Shown here in pieces: positions 10,290 to 22,184 of a stretch of DNA of 64,000 bases. The stretch spans positions 45,489,388 through 45,553,387 of the forward strand of contig CM053269.1 in the NCBI GenBank assembly GCA_028583415.1, written 5' to 3'. The number at the start of each line of letters is the position of its first letter. The first letter of the stretch is position 1. Position numbers and translations under genes: made by a program. Origin of the DNA: Protea cynaroides (Eukaryota; Streptophyta; Magnoliopsida; Proteales; Proteaceae). The notes below the pieces were generated by a model. The model was not told where the DNA came from. It saw only the letters and a list, made by a program, of their open reading frames with translations, and did no database searches.

Positions 10290-11763
10290 TGTCACACCCC
10301 AATTCTGATCCAACCAGAACGGTGTGAGTGAACCGTCATTGAACCAACGGTTCACACCAGGATCTCGAATAGGCCGTGTCCACCCATACAAACCAATTAC
10401 ACATAACCACAATCAGAATAAAAATATACAGCGGAAGACTTTAAATAGAATGAACTGAGTATCTATTGATAATTTAAATAAATATCCCATTATTCAAAAT
10501 CAAACACATAAAAATAATATCATTACATCCCTTTAATCCAATCAAAATAACTGAAATAAATGAATAAAACAAATCACAGGTACACGCAGAAAGGGTACTC
10601 GCATGAAGCGACATGCTCGTCCTCTCCTGCTTGCACATCTAGAGCAGCCACACCTCCATACGTCGGAGCGTTCACATAGTCATCCACAGTGTAACCTGCA
10701 TCAACATCTAAAAACAATGTACGTACAAAGGGTGAGCACACAACACGGCTCGGGCAAGACAATCGACAGTTTCACAAGATTATGCATGAGTAACAATCAA
10801 TTTTATGCTTTGTGGTCCGGTTTTAAGTTTGCAATGTGCTATAGAAAGGTTTGGTGGCCCCCGCACCTCTATACACGAGTGTGTGGCGTCGCACGATAAT
10901 CACACTACCACCAACCCACATGCACCCATCATGGAATAGAGATAGAGCTAAGGTATACCCGCACCTCCCCGATACTCTACCCATACCAGTACCTAAGCCC
11001 CTATCGGCCGGGGCTCGCAAACCGGGCTCGCAACTAACCAATCCTATATGTCAACAATGTATGCTCTATCCCAAAGACAGCCGTCTACGGCATAGAGATA
11101 GAGCTAGAGCGTGCAGGCCGGGTCAGAGACCACCACACCTCACCTCCCCCTGATACCCTATCCGCAACTAACCCACTATGATAGAAACAATACGCAGGTA
11201 GACCCTATCCCAACATAACTCCCTACGGCATAGAGATAGAGCTAAAGCATTGTGGACAAGCCAGCATCGACTCGGAATCCTCAGTACCACACAACAATGG
11301 CCGGGACAACATCAATATCGGAGACCACCATACCACGATCTTCCCCTGATACCCCACCCGTACCAAGCATGTTAAGACAGAATACTACAAAAGGTGCCAG
11401 TGTGAAGAGCGATCCCAGGCCCATGCCCCACTCCACACACCAACGAAAACAATCACATGCCTAACAATCACATCCTATGAATGCATGAACAATAATAATA
11501 ACTGAAAGTAAAGGATGGCATGTGAATATGCACAAACATCACATCATAGATATTCAATGATTAACAACGATTTACTGTCCATTAATTATTAGGTTTAGGT
11601 CAGATTCCCTTACCTGACGCTCGTTCGATCACTTGCTCCACGTCGCAAGATCCAAACGATAAGTCACAAAGTCCTACATAATATTAAGGTTTCATTAGAA
11701 TATATTATTTAGGATTTCCTGTTGGTCGAAAACCAACAGAGATCACAAACTACCCTCACAGAG

Positions 11764-11906
11764 CTGACCGGTGGCATGTACCGGTCGCAGCTCTGCGGAA
11801 AGACTGGCGACCGGTATGGTCAGCCGGTCCCCCACAAACAACCTCCCGAGAGGTAGCGGTCGCCACATACCGGTCGCACTATGTGCAACCGGTATAGTCG
11901 ACCGGT
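11764..11906. repeat. Palindromic ACCGGT/GGTCGACC word cluster, LTR copy 1, downstream site
   Basis: Words such as TACCGGTCGCA, GCGACCGGTA and TCGACCGGTA recur here. The same ACCGGT variant appears in the upstream cluster of this LTR (12451-12500), whereas copies 2 and 3 carry other variants at the equivalent places. It lies about 430 bp downstream of the TATA box, inside the transcribed part of the LTR. Confidence 0.7.
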
Positions 11907-12450
11907 ATGTCTCCGGAAGACCATATATGGGTTCTTCGACTGCCATCGACCATCCTCCATGGGTTTTCAGGGTTTCTCCTATCCATTCTACGTCTAGGCT
12001 TTGAGTTAGAGTTATCCCCAACTCATTCAAGTCTCATTTCGATGAATATCATCTCGAAACTCGAATCTAGGGTTTGACGGCAACTTAGGGTTTATTGGCC
12101 AATTTAGGGTTTTAGATCAATACCTACTTTGCATGGTATTGATCCACCCACACAACTATATAGGGTAATAAGAGGGATTCAAACACTTACCGTTGACAGG
12201 CGTAGCGTGAGCTTCGTCAAACGGTAATGGCGGCACCTCCTTCTTCTTCCTAGCTCCTTCTCCTTTCCAAGCTTTTTCTCTTCTCTAGGGTTTGTGAGAG
12301 ACAATGGAAAGAATTTGAGGGGTTTAAGGGTGTATTTATAGGCTAGAAATAGGGTTTAGTAACCCTACTAGGATTAGGAAACTTCTAGGATTCGAAATCA
12401 GGAAAGCGGGACCCGCAGAGACCAATTTCCAAATTCCCGCATATAGCTGT

Positions 12451-12500
12451 GCAGGCCATACCGGTCGACCGGTACCATCATCCAGTACCATCAACCGGTA
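12451..12500. repeat. Palindromic ACCGGTCGACCGGT word, LTR copy 1, U3 site
   Basis: Contains the 16-bp palindrome TACCGGTCGACCGGTA and two further halves. It lies about 110 bp upstream of the minus-strand TATA box. Confidence 0.75.
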
Positions 12501-13469
12501 TCTAAAATCAGGCATAATTGGTCGACTTTGGTCCGATTTTGTACCTGTTTGTTATCCGCTTGCCCCGTCTGGCTCGGTGATGATCGAAAAACCTGTCACG
12601 ATACAAAACCAAGGTTAGACCGGGTTTTCAGAGTGTGGGTCTTACAGTGTGAATCGGTCCAATGGATCAAACACCATTGTCGTCCCACATGCACCCACCA
12701 TGGAATAGAGATAAAGCTAAAGTGTCTGAATCACACACCGTCAATACTTCCCCTGATGCCCTACCTATACCAACACGTAAGTCCCTACTGGTGAGGGCAT
12801 GCAAACTGGGCTCGCAACTAACCAATCCTAATGCCAAACAGTGCATCCAAGGCCTCACCCTAGCATCCCTTAATACGTCCATAGAGATAGAGCTAAGGCC
12901 CCCCAGCAGAGTCGAAGACTATACGGTCTGAGACCACCTCCCCTGATGCCCTACGACCCAATAGTTCTGCTAAGGTAATGGCGATACGACGATGTCAGTG
13001 GGCAAGGCTTGAGTAGAGATAGAGCTAGAGTCTGGTGACGAGGTCAGAGACCACCATGCCATGTCCTCCCCCTGATGCTCTACTCGTATCCAATACACCA
13101 ACTATACACATACAACCACATGCATATTCCTAGCATCATCATCATCATCATGTTATAAATAAACAGAAGTAAATATGCATGAACAGTAATAGCAAGAATA
13201 TTGGATGATATGTGAGATGCACATTACAAGCATACACGCATAGAATCAATCATGGCATTGGACTCAATAAAAGTAAACAGTTTATTATTAATCAATCAGT
13301 TTAGGTCTTGTTCCCTCACTTGTTAGCAATACCCGATCTCCGTCCAAGTCTTGAAATTCCCTTTCAGTCAATTTAACAACCTAAAAGTTATATGAATTTA
13401 AGTTATGGTTCATATATAACATGTTACAGTAGTAGAAAATCGAAATAGAGCACTGTTAGGTGTCTGATT

Positions 13470-13640
13470 GGTCCTATGGTCTCATACTGTATCGACCTTA
13501 CTGCCTACGGTTAATACCCTTCGATCGCATATGGTGCGACCGTAGCTGCGACCATATGATTCCTGAATCTTCCCGAATGCCTATGGTTGATCCTCTAATC
13601 AGGCTGGTCATGCTATGGTCAACCGTAGCTGCAACCTTGG
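13470..13640. repeat. Palindromic TATGGTCG/CGACCATA word cluster, LTR copy 2, downstream site
   Basis: Words CATATGGTGCGACCGTAG, GCGACCATATG and CTATGGTCAACCGTAG recur. The position relative to the TATA box (about 400 bp downstream) matches copies 1 and 3, but the flanking letters of the core differ. Confidence 0.65.
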
Positions 13641-14152
13641 GATTTCTGGTCACAGACTACATGCAATTTGTGTTCTTCCTAGGTCAAGTCATCTGATCTT
13701 CAATTGTATTTATTCTAAAGTCATCCTATGGCCATCATTAGTAGTTTCTTATGAACCCTAATCATTAAACTCACTCCTCATGGTTCTCCTTGGATTTTCT
13801 CAAGGAAATCACATGGATCATAATAGGTTGATATTGTCTATCTTCCATAGAAGTCTTATTCCATAGAGTTTACATCTCCAGGGGTTAGGTTCATACCTTT
13901 GCCTATGATAGAGAGCCAGTCTCTTCTCAGCAAGATCCTCTTCTTAGCTTTTTCTTCTTTTCCTTCTCTTCCTTCTCTTCCCTTTTCTCTCTCTAGGGTT
14001 TACTAATGTTCTAAAATAGTAAAAAATGATTAAGGGACGTCCTTTATATAGAAAGAAACTCTCCATATAGAGTCCTTTTTTAATTAGGAAAGAAATCCCT
14101 TAATTTAGGAAAGTTTTCAAAACTCCGAGTCTGACTTGGGGTCTCACGATCG

Positions 14153-14280
14153 ATGGCTACGGTCGCAAAACCCGTCGACCGTAGGGTCGAAATCATCAAT
14201 CGTGGGGTCCTGGATTTGTGATCTTCATTCTTACCATATGGTCGACCATACCTACCCAGGTATCCGACCATATGCATACA
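14153..14280. repeat. Palindromic ATATGGTCGACCATA cluster, LTR copy 2, U3 site
   Basis: Includes the palindrome TATGGTCGACCATA and the halves CTACGGTCGC, GTCGACCGTAG and CGACCATATG, about 100 bp upstream of the TATA box on the minus strand. Confidence 0.7.
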
Positions 14281-14412
14281 GTTTTGGGTGTTGAGTTGAT
14301 TTTTATACCTGGTTTGTGATTCATCTTCACACGCTTGGTCCACTTGGTCCAGGAATGATGGAAGACCTGGCACGATACGGTTAAACCGGGTTAGTGGAGT
14401 GCGGGTCTTATA

Positions 14413-14562
14413 CCCTCCATCCTAGCTGACAAGTTGAGTTGACAAGGAAGTATCGGCTCAAATGGAGGGCTTGGATTCACCCAAGCCCCAGGTGTGGTCC
14501 ATCCAATGGTGGCGTCCCCTCTCCTCCCAAAACATTTGGAGGAGAGGATTTGGATACTATCA
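14413..14562. mobile_element. Half of a palindromic MITE (MULE-like family)
   Basis: This is the right arm only: it contains CCAAGCCCCAGGTGTGG, a hairpin CTCTCCTCCC/GGAGGAGAG and the terminus GAGGATTTGGATAC. The left arm is missing and the gypsy LTR copy 2 ends exactly where the arm begins, so the LTR or a deletion removed it. Confidence 0.7.
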
Positions 14563-15941
14563 CTTTCTCATATTCTATGTTTGTCATACTAAAAATTAAT
14601 ATAAAAAAAATCCCCACCACGTCACTGTGGGGATCTTTTCATATGATTTTTTTTCTTATAAGTCACTTTTCTCTTCACAATTTTTCTCTACTCCTTAATT
14701 TTGTGGGTCTCATTAAAAATACAGATTCTTTTATACTTAGATTGTATGTGGGAGTGCGTGTGAACATGCATGCAAAGTTTTTGGGTCCGAATTCTAAGGT
14801 TTCATAGAGTTTTGACGTTAAGGCTCCTTTTGGTGGACCCATAGTAGTTTCATGGAAATTCGATAGTGGAAAGACGTAGAGCGTCGAGTTAGCTTCACAA
14901 CGTAACTTGAATCACTCAATTCCAACATCGGACGAGGGAAATATTGCTATTCTCGTCAGATCGCACAAATAAGGTAAAAAATCCCTATTCTTGGTGAGTT
15001 TGTATACACAGGGAAAACTGTATAGTTTTCATATACTCCGAGGGCTTATTTGAAATTATCAAAATTTGAAGGATTTGGTGAGTAATTATCGTAAATGGAG
15101 TTAAATTCCATTCGGATGGCTGAAAAAGAGCCACGTCATCAAGATCCGCATCTGACGGATCATAAATAGGCGGGCTCAGGTGTATATCAGTGGCCTCGTC
15201 AAGATTCCTTTGTGCGCCTTCTGGTTAGACAGAGGCAACTTGACGCGCCGCATGTTATGAAGACTGCGCCTTGATTTGCTGCATCGCATGTACCGTGTGA
15301 TGTCGGAGATGATCCTCATCCAACGAATAAAATCAAGTTTGATTTTCCCTGTCGTGAGGATGTAGATCGAACAGCCGAAGAAAGATCCTGCCTTTTTTCT
15401 CTTGATCGAATGGTTACTACTGTAGATTCCCTGTGCATCCAATCATAGATCGACAACGTGATCTGACCAATCAGCTGAGATAGCTTTTCGGTGTAGCGCT
15501 CATAATGTAAAGCGGCGGTGATTATCCAAATCGAAAGGTCACAATTTGATCCGATCATATCTGACGTGATAGATGTCGATCTAGAGGCTTAAAGGCAATC
15601 CCGCTTTTTCTGTTCAATCTAGTAGTAGTTATTAGAGATTCTGTGATCGACCAATCGAAGATCGACAGCAGCGCTGACAAGTCTATGGAGAGGCGCAGGT
15701 GCATGAAATTTTTTGGGAAGATTCCCTTTCCTTATATATTACTAGTCGAACTTCAAACTGCCATAACTCCTTCATCTGGAGTCCAAATCGGTCCGTTCAA
15801 GTTGTAGTTTCCTTATTTTTAAGCCTTCTTTCCATTGAGAGGCATTGAGAGACTTGAAAATAAAGAAAAAAATGGGGAAATAGTGTAAAAACTATAAATA
15901 GGGTGTTTTCTATGGTTTTTGTCTATGGGAATCACAGTCAG
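14563..15941 (+). mobile_element. Fragment of an Ogre/Tat-like LTR (target of the 15942 insertion)
   Basis: No gene is present. From about 14810 the text resembles 18240-18660 (AAxTCxAACATCxxACxxxG near 14920 and 18338, and CTTCAAACT..CATAxCTxxxTCAT modules). It ends with a TATA box, ACTATAAATAGGG near 15890. The gypsy element at 15942 is inserted about 45 bp after this TATA, and the target sequence resumes at 23169. I infer a retroelement LTR promoter was the target. Family assignment is weak. Confidence 0.4.
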
Positions 15942-17333
15942 TGTCACACCCCAATTCTGGACTAACCAGTGGTGTGATGTATCGTCATGAGAACCGATGG
16001 TTTAAATCAGGATCTCGTATAGACCGTGCCAACCATGTTAAACCAAAATACAATCCACAGTAATAATCAGAGATAATAATTAAATAGCGGAAGTCTAATT
16101 AATAATGAATTGAGGTCTACATGATAAATAATTAAATAATTCAGTTATTCTTCAAGTAACCAAAACATAATTAATACCTATTACAAGTATCAAAATACAA
16201 AAGTTAACCACTAAACGTAAACATAGTTGAAATACTCACTTGATGAGTCATATTCATTCTCTACAGCTTGCACACCCATAGCCGTCACATGTCCATATGT
16301 TGGCGCATCAATATAATCTTCAACCGTAATACCTGCAACATCAGAAACTAAAAAGAATTACGCATGCGAGGATCAACTCTCCAACTTGAGCTCAGTGAGT
16401 AAACATAACAATGCAACAAACATATACATGCATTCAATTCATTTCTTTGGTCTGATTTTAAGTTTGCAATGTGCTATGAAAGGTTTAGCGGCCACCGCAC
16501 CTCTATGCACGGGTGTGTAAGCCCACCCAATGGATCAAACACCATTATCGTCCACATCCACTTGACCATGGAATAGAAATAGAGCTAAAGTGTCTGAATC
16601 ACACACCTCCAACACTTCCCCTGATGCCCTACCCATACCAATACGTAAGCCCCTGCTGGCGAGGGCTTGCAAACTTGGCTCCCAACTAACCAATCCAAAT
16701 GCCATCCAATGTATCCAATGCCTCACCCTAGCATCCCTCAATACGTTCATAGAGATAGAGCTAAGGCCCCTCGACAGAGTCAAAGACCACATGGTCCGAG
16801 ACCACCTCCCCTGATGCCCTACAATGTAATAGTTCTACTAAGGTAATGGCGATACGACGATGTTAGTGGGCAAGACTTGAGTAGAGATAGAGCTAGCGTC
16901 TAGTAACTAAGCTGAACCACAATGTCACGTCCTCCCCCTGATGCCCCACTCACATCCAACACACTAACCACACACACAATCATATGCCTATTCTTAGCAT
17001 CATCACCATCATGTTATAAATAGACAAAAATAAAAATGCATGAGTAAAAATAATAATAATATTGGATGACATGTGAGATGTACATTACAAGCATACAAGC
17101 ATAGAATCATTCATTGCATTGGACAAATAAAATAAAACAGTTTGTTATTATCCAATTAGTTTAGGTCTTGTTCCCTCACCTTGGATTGATGTTTGTTCCT
17201 CACCCAAGCTTTGGAAGTCACTTTGAATCTATTAGGAACCTAAACAATTAATGTATTTAAGTTAGCATTCAAGTTTACCAAGTTACAGTAGTCGAAAATC
17301 TTGTCTAGTCTCAAAATATACTTGTTGTTATCG

Positions 17334-17515
17334 TGTGGTCGCAGGTGTGGTCAAACCTGTGGTCTCAATATATGCGACTACACACTGTGTGGTCGATCCC
17401 TATGGTCGCATATCATGCAACCACAACATGCAACCACATGATTCTGGAAAACTTTCCGAATAGCTGTGGTCGACTCTTTGGTCACCCTGTGGTCGACCAT
17501 AGCTGCGACCATACG
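17334..17515. repeat. Palindromic TGTGGTCG word cluster, LTR copy 3, downstream site
   Basis: TGTGGTCGCA, GTGGTCGACC and GCGACCATA words recur, about 400 bp downstream of the TATA box, as in the other copies. Confidence 0.65.
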
Positions 17516-18017
17516 AAGTTTGATTGATTTTTACTTCTCATATGAGTTCCTCCTCTTGGTTTATCAACAGAATTCATCCTAAGATCGTTCTATGGCCTTA
17601 AATTACAGTTTATCCTTATTAATTATCACCAACCTATTATCTTATGGTTTTCCTTAGAAATTCCATAATCGAAATCGTTACATTAAATTTAACACATCAA
17701 CTTGACAAAAAGGAACCTATCCTATCTGATCTAGCTTTACAAAGATGGGTTCATACCTTAAGCTTGCTGTAAAGAGATAGAATTCTTCTCTGTGAAACCC
17801 TTCTCCAAGCTTCTTCTCTAAATCTCTTCTTCTTCTTCTCTTCCTTTCTCTCTTTTACTCTTAGGTTTAGAGTTTCAATTTGGGTTTTAAAATAGTAAGA
17901 GAGACTAAGGAACGTCCCTTATATGGAGGGAAAACCTCCATATAAAGTCATCTTTCAATTAAAAAAGAAATCCCTTTAAATTAAGAAAGTTTCCTAAACA
18001 CGGAGTCAGTTCAACAT

Positions 18018-18125
18018 CGTGTGGTCGCAGAATCCGTCGATCACACATCCCAAATATGCGACCACACATTGTATGGTCTCATGTGTGGTCGACCACACCC
18101 CTCAAAAATGCGACCACACAACCAA
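18018..18125. repeat. Palindromic GTGTGGTCGACCACAC cluster, LTR copy 3, U3 site
   Basis: Contains the perfect 16-bp palindrome GTGTGGTCGACCACAC and the halves GTGTGGTCGCA and GCGACCACAC, about 90 bp upstream of the TATA box on the minus strand. Confidence 0.75.
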
Positions 18126-18416
18126 AATTTACTGGTTTTTAGTTTTTGACTAGTTGCTTCCTATAAGCACCTCATTTTTGTCACCCTCAGCATAAGTGAA
18201 CCAATATGGCAGGTTTTCGACCTTTAACCCAAAGGTTGATGATTCTCTAATGAATCTCACAGTAGGGTCATTGGATATTACCTACTTTGATATACAGGTC
18301 GTGAAATTATCTTCGAAATGAGACCGGAATCATCAAATTCTAACATCAAACAAAGAAGATATCGCAGTTTGAAAGTACAAGGGCATTTACGTAATTATTG
18401 TATGATGCATGCATTA

Positions 18417-19065
18417 TCATTCAAACTTCAAGACATCATATCTGGGTCATTTGTTATCGAAATCAGATGATTCAAAGGCCAATATTCCTTATTTTCAGTC
18501 CTCTTAAAAGTGGACGTGAAAAATCCCGGGTAGAAGTCACCAGTGGGCCCCATGCAAGCTTTCATGCAAAATTATCGTTAGAACTTCAAAGCTCCATATC
18601 TTTGTCGTTCTACATCGAATTCAGATGATTCCAAGACCATTATTCTTCATTTGTAATGTTCTACAAAGTGGTCAAAAAAAAAATCTCGGGTAGAAGTCTC
18701 CGAAGGATCCCATGCAAAATTACACATGAAAATGATCATTTAATCTTCAAAAATTCATATTTTGGTCACCCCATATCCAAATCAAGTAATTTCAGCTTCG
18801 TTATGTTCTATTTTAGTATTCTACAAAGTGGACGTAAAAAAAATCTCGGGTAGAAGTCTCTGAAGAATCCCATGCAGCATGGTCAGCTAAATTATCAATA
18901 ATTGGCATGCTTAAACTTCATAAATTCATAAGTTGGTCATTTCATTTTCAAATGAGATAATTCAAGTTCTAATATTTCTCATTTTTATTGTTCTACAAAG
19001 TGAACGTAGAAAATTTGGAATAAATGCTATCGAAAAATTTCATATGGAAGGGTGACAGAAATGGA
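18417..19065 (+). repeat. Four-copy degenerate tandem repeat, about 160 bp each
   Basis: Copies begin near 18424, 18582, 18743 and 18914 (spacings 158, 161, 171). Each runs AACTTCAAA..CATAT..GGTCA, AAATCAGATGATTC, TTCTACAAAGTGGACGT, AAAATCTCGGGTAGAAGTC, then CCCATGCAA. Divergence rises toward the last copy. Confidence 0.8.
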
Positions 19066-19229
19066 CTATGAAATGTCAATCTTAGTCCAAACCAGATTAA
19101 TCCAGCTTAGTCTAACTTAGCTTGACCCAGCTCAGACCAATCCATACCAAGTTATGTCCCACATGCATGTATTTCTTTTATATATGTATAATGTATATAT
19201 CTTTTATATATATATATGTATAATATATT

Positions 19230-19230
<1 letters not shown>

Positions 19231-19316
<86 letters not shown>
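19231..19316 (+). repeat. (TA)n followed by (GT)n microsatellite
   Basis: About 28 TA units pass directly into 13 GT units. The frames reading YIYIYI or THTHTH here are artefacts of the repeat. Confidence 0.95.
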
Positions 19317-20226
19317 TAGGAAAGAGAGAGGAAATTGAGGTCGTGGAAAGAGAGAGGAAAGAGAGGCCATAAGAAAGAGAATGGGAGAAAAAAAAGGAAA
19401 GAGAGAGAAATAAAAGAAAAAAAGAAAAAAAAAAGATTCCCCTTCCCCTTCACGTTTTCTAGAAAGAAAACGTGAAAGAGAGAGGGAGAAAGAAAAAAAA
19501 AGGAAGGAAAGAGGAAGGAAAGAAAAAAAAAAGAAAAAAAGAAGAAAAAAAAAAGAAATGTTTTCTAAGAAAGAAAACGTGAAAAGAGAGGGAGAAAGAA
19601 AAAAAGGAAGAAAAATAAGGAAGAAGAAAAGGAAAGAAGAAAGAAAGGAAAGAGAGAAGGAATTTTCTAGAAGAATGAAAGAGAGAAAGAAAAGAGAGAA
19701 GGGATTTTCTAGAAGAAGAAGGAGAAAAAGGAAAGAAAGGAAGAAGAAAAAACGTGGGAAGGAAGAAAAGAAAGGAAAAAAGAAAAAAAATGAAAAGAAA
19801 GGATTTTCTAGAAGAAGAAAAAGAAGAAAAGGAAGGAAGAGAATTAAAGGAAAGAGGAAAAGAGGATTTTCTAGAAGAGGGAGAGAGAGAAAACGTGTGG
19901 AATAGAGAGGGAGAAGAGAAAAGGGAAGGAAGAGAAGAAAGGAAAGAAGAAAAAAAAGATTTTTTAGAAAAAGAAGAAAAGAAAGAAGGATCTTCTAGAA
20001 GAGGAGAGAAAAAATATAAATAGGCAAGAGAAGAGAGAGGAGGGTCTCTTTTTCCAAACCATAGAGAGAGGAGAACGTGAGTAAGGGAGAGGAGAACGTG
20101 AGTGAAAGAGAGAAAACGTGAGAGAGGGAGAAAGAAAGAGAGAAGAAAAGAGAAAAGAAAGAAAAGAGAAGAAGAAAAGAGAGAAAGAGAAGAGAGAGAG
20201 AAGCAGAAGAGAGGAGAAGGAGGATT
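19317..20226 (+). repeat. Polypurine (GA-rich) tract with TTCTAGAA words, LTR promoter
   Basis: About 900 bp are almost purely A and G on the plus strand, broken at intervals by the word TTTTCTAGAAGAA or variants (about 19454, 19561, 19663, 19705, 19804, 19867, 19958, 19990) and by AACGTG words. At 19660-19672 the word GAATTTTCTAGAA fits the three-unit heat-shock element GAAnnTTCnnGAA exactly. At 19451-19474 the arms CACGTTTTCT and AGAAAACGTG form an inverted repeat. A TATA box follows at 20015. Long frames here, such as the 284-codon minus frame, are compositional. Confidence 0.85.
20015..20022 (+). promoter_or_regulatory. TATA box of the nested LTR
   Basis: TATAAATA followed by GGCAAGAG sits at the end of the polypurine tract and 15-25 bp after the last TTCTAGAA word, a normal plant core-promoter layout. 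Transcription would start about 30 bp downstream, reading right. Confidence 0.65.
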
Positions 20227-22184
20227 TACATTCAAAGGGGGTTGATACAACCTCCAATCACCCTTCATCGATGGTTTCGCTCGATTTGAGCACAAGGTTA
20301 GTACTCTAAACAAATTTAGAGGTCGTTAGAATGCTCGAATGCCAATTTTGCTTGAAAAAGACTAATTTTCATGAAATCTCAATCATGAATGCTCTATTAC
20401 ATACTTGTTAGTGTTAGGATGCATATGTCTAACATTTTTCATGAATGATAATTTGTCTAATCTATTCAATGATGAATTTTTTAATGATATACTATGATGT
20501 TTAATGTTTTTTATAAATTTCATAAAGTGGTTTTCTGATCTGAAAATTTTAGATTTAGGATTCAAACTTAGGACATACATCACATGTATTTTTTTTAAGT
20601 TTTTGAAGCCCCCAAATTTTTATGAGAGTCTCTCTGATATGTTAGAAGATTATCCTAAAAATTTCGTTCCATTTGGAATTGAGAAAATATATCAAAAAAT
20701 TTATCTTTGACATTGCTGTTTTTCTCGGATGTAATGCAATCCTCCATCAGAAAGTCTCTAGACAAAGGTCTTATGGCCATAATCAGAAAATCCACTTAAT
20801 ATGAATTTTTTAAACATGAAAGTCTTCTAAAAAATAGCACTGATTTCATATTTTGTCAATTTTTTGTTGAATTGATATCAATTTTTAAGTGCATAGTGCT
20901 CCGATTTTGAATGTCATGATGTACTGATTTGCATGATTGAAAATCATCATTTTTCACAAAGAAAATATACTGTTTTAACTTTTTTTTCTTGATGAAATTT
21001 TAGATCAGACAGTTATCTACATAGACATATATCTGTATTTAATTTTCATTAAGAATATAATTTTATTTGGAATTTATGGTGCAACTGGTCAAAAATCTGG
21101 AATAGATTTGACCAATGCACATATTCGATCTTAGGGCATATCTTTGACCTGTTTTTGCTTTCTGTTGGGATTCAACTTCTTCATATGAAATATAATATAT
21201 TAAGTCATATTTCTATGAAAAAAAGTTGAGCTTGATTTGAGTTTCAGAAGACCTACTTATGGTCATTTTTGTGTAATGTGACAAAATCTGAATACAGTTC
21301 ATAGTTTTGTCCACTATCTGAAACTTTGTGTCACAATTTTGACAGTTTTGAGTCTTTAATCTTCCCAAATTTCTTCATAAAAATTATATTTTTTTTTCAA
21401 AGAACATTGAACATATGTTTTTTGATAATTTTTCACTTTTCAAAAAAAAGATTTCATTGACGTCTCATTCATTATAACATCAATGATTGTTTAAATGAAT
21501 TTTGCCATATTTGGATAAATGGCTATATTTGGAGCATTCATATGCTTTGTTTGGATTGTGCATACCATGTTTGCCACATTCTATGTGTTGCTATTTTTGG
21601 TAGAATAGATAAATTTTTACCATATTTTAGTAAAATCTTAATAATTACTATTTTTAAGTCTTATTATGCTTAAAAAATAGTATATAAGATCTTTTTTTTT
21701 TTGAAAAATTCATGTCATATATGCATTCTATGATTGGTACTTACCATATTGATATATAGATGCATATTAGTTCTTACCATATTAGATCTTGTCATGCTTA
21801 GATCTTGCCATATTAGATCTTGACATGCTTAGATCTTACCATATTAGGTTCTTGCCTTATTTGCAATACATGACATATTAGAGAGATTTTTATAATCTTA
21901 CTATATGTTGTGATAGTTACCATAAATATCATACATGTCATGCTTAGAATATATTTTTTTGGCAATAATTTAATTTATACTGCACCCTAGTTGAACTGTC
22001 ATATCTGTACACCTAGCAAACATATTAGGTGTGGGGACGTGCATTTAAGCACCTACATTCTTGGGAAGGGTATAATGGGAATAATAAAAATATTAATAAA
22101 GAAAGAGAATGCTTTACCAAATCTTTCAAAATTAGAATTCAGAATGAAAAGGGTAACTCAGGACGATTTTCACCTCTCAGTAAA

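Larger units (their letters stand above)
10290..12646 (-). mobile_element. Long LTR, gypsy-like, copy 1 (full length)
   Basis: On the minus strand this 2357-bp segment opens TGTAAGACCCACAC and ends GGGGTGTGACA, a TG..CA bounded LTR. A TATA box (TATAAATA, complement of 12333-12340) marks U3/R. It shares the whole order of motifs with the copies at 12647-14412 and 15942-18170: the opening, a palindromic word cluster in U3 (12451-12500), a second cluster (11764-11906), and three repeats of ATAGAGATAGAGCTA. No internal coding region is attached. Ty3/gypsy (perhaps Tekay/Del-like) is inferred from LTR length and termini. No matching TSD was found; it abuts a truncated sister copy. Confidence 0.8.
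12647..14412 (-). mobile_element. Long LTR, gypsy-like, copy 2 (3' part missing)
   Basis: Homologous to copies 1 and 3 from CAATGGATCAAACACCATT onward, ending (minus-strand start) at 14412 with a mutated terminus GGGTCTTATA in place of GGGTCTTACA. The TATA box CTATATAAAGG is the complement of 14041-14051. Its low-coordinate end is cut off exactly where copy 1 stops, so it was truncated by copy 1's arrival or a later deletion. Confidence 0.75.

Noticed and set aside
10574..12931. Several 60-100 codon frames in the gypsy LTRs
   Set aside because: No family resemblance, overlapping on both strands, within LTR DNA.
19459..20313. Long open frames (284 codons minus, 115 codons plus) in the polypurine tract
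   Set aside because: Amino-acid content is the trivial product of GA/TC-rich DNA (K/E/R or F/S/L); no domain or start context.
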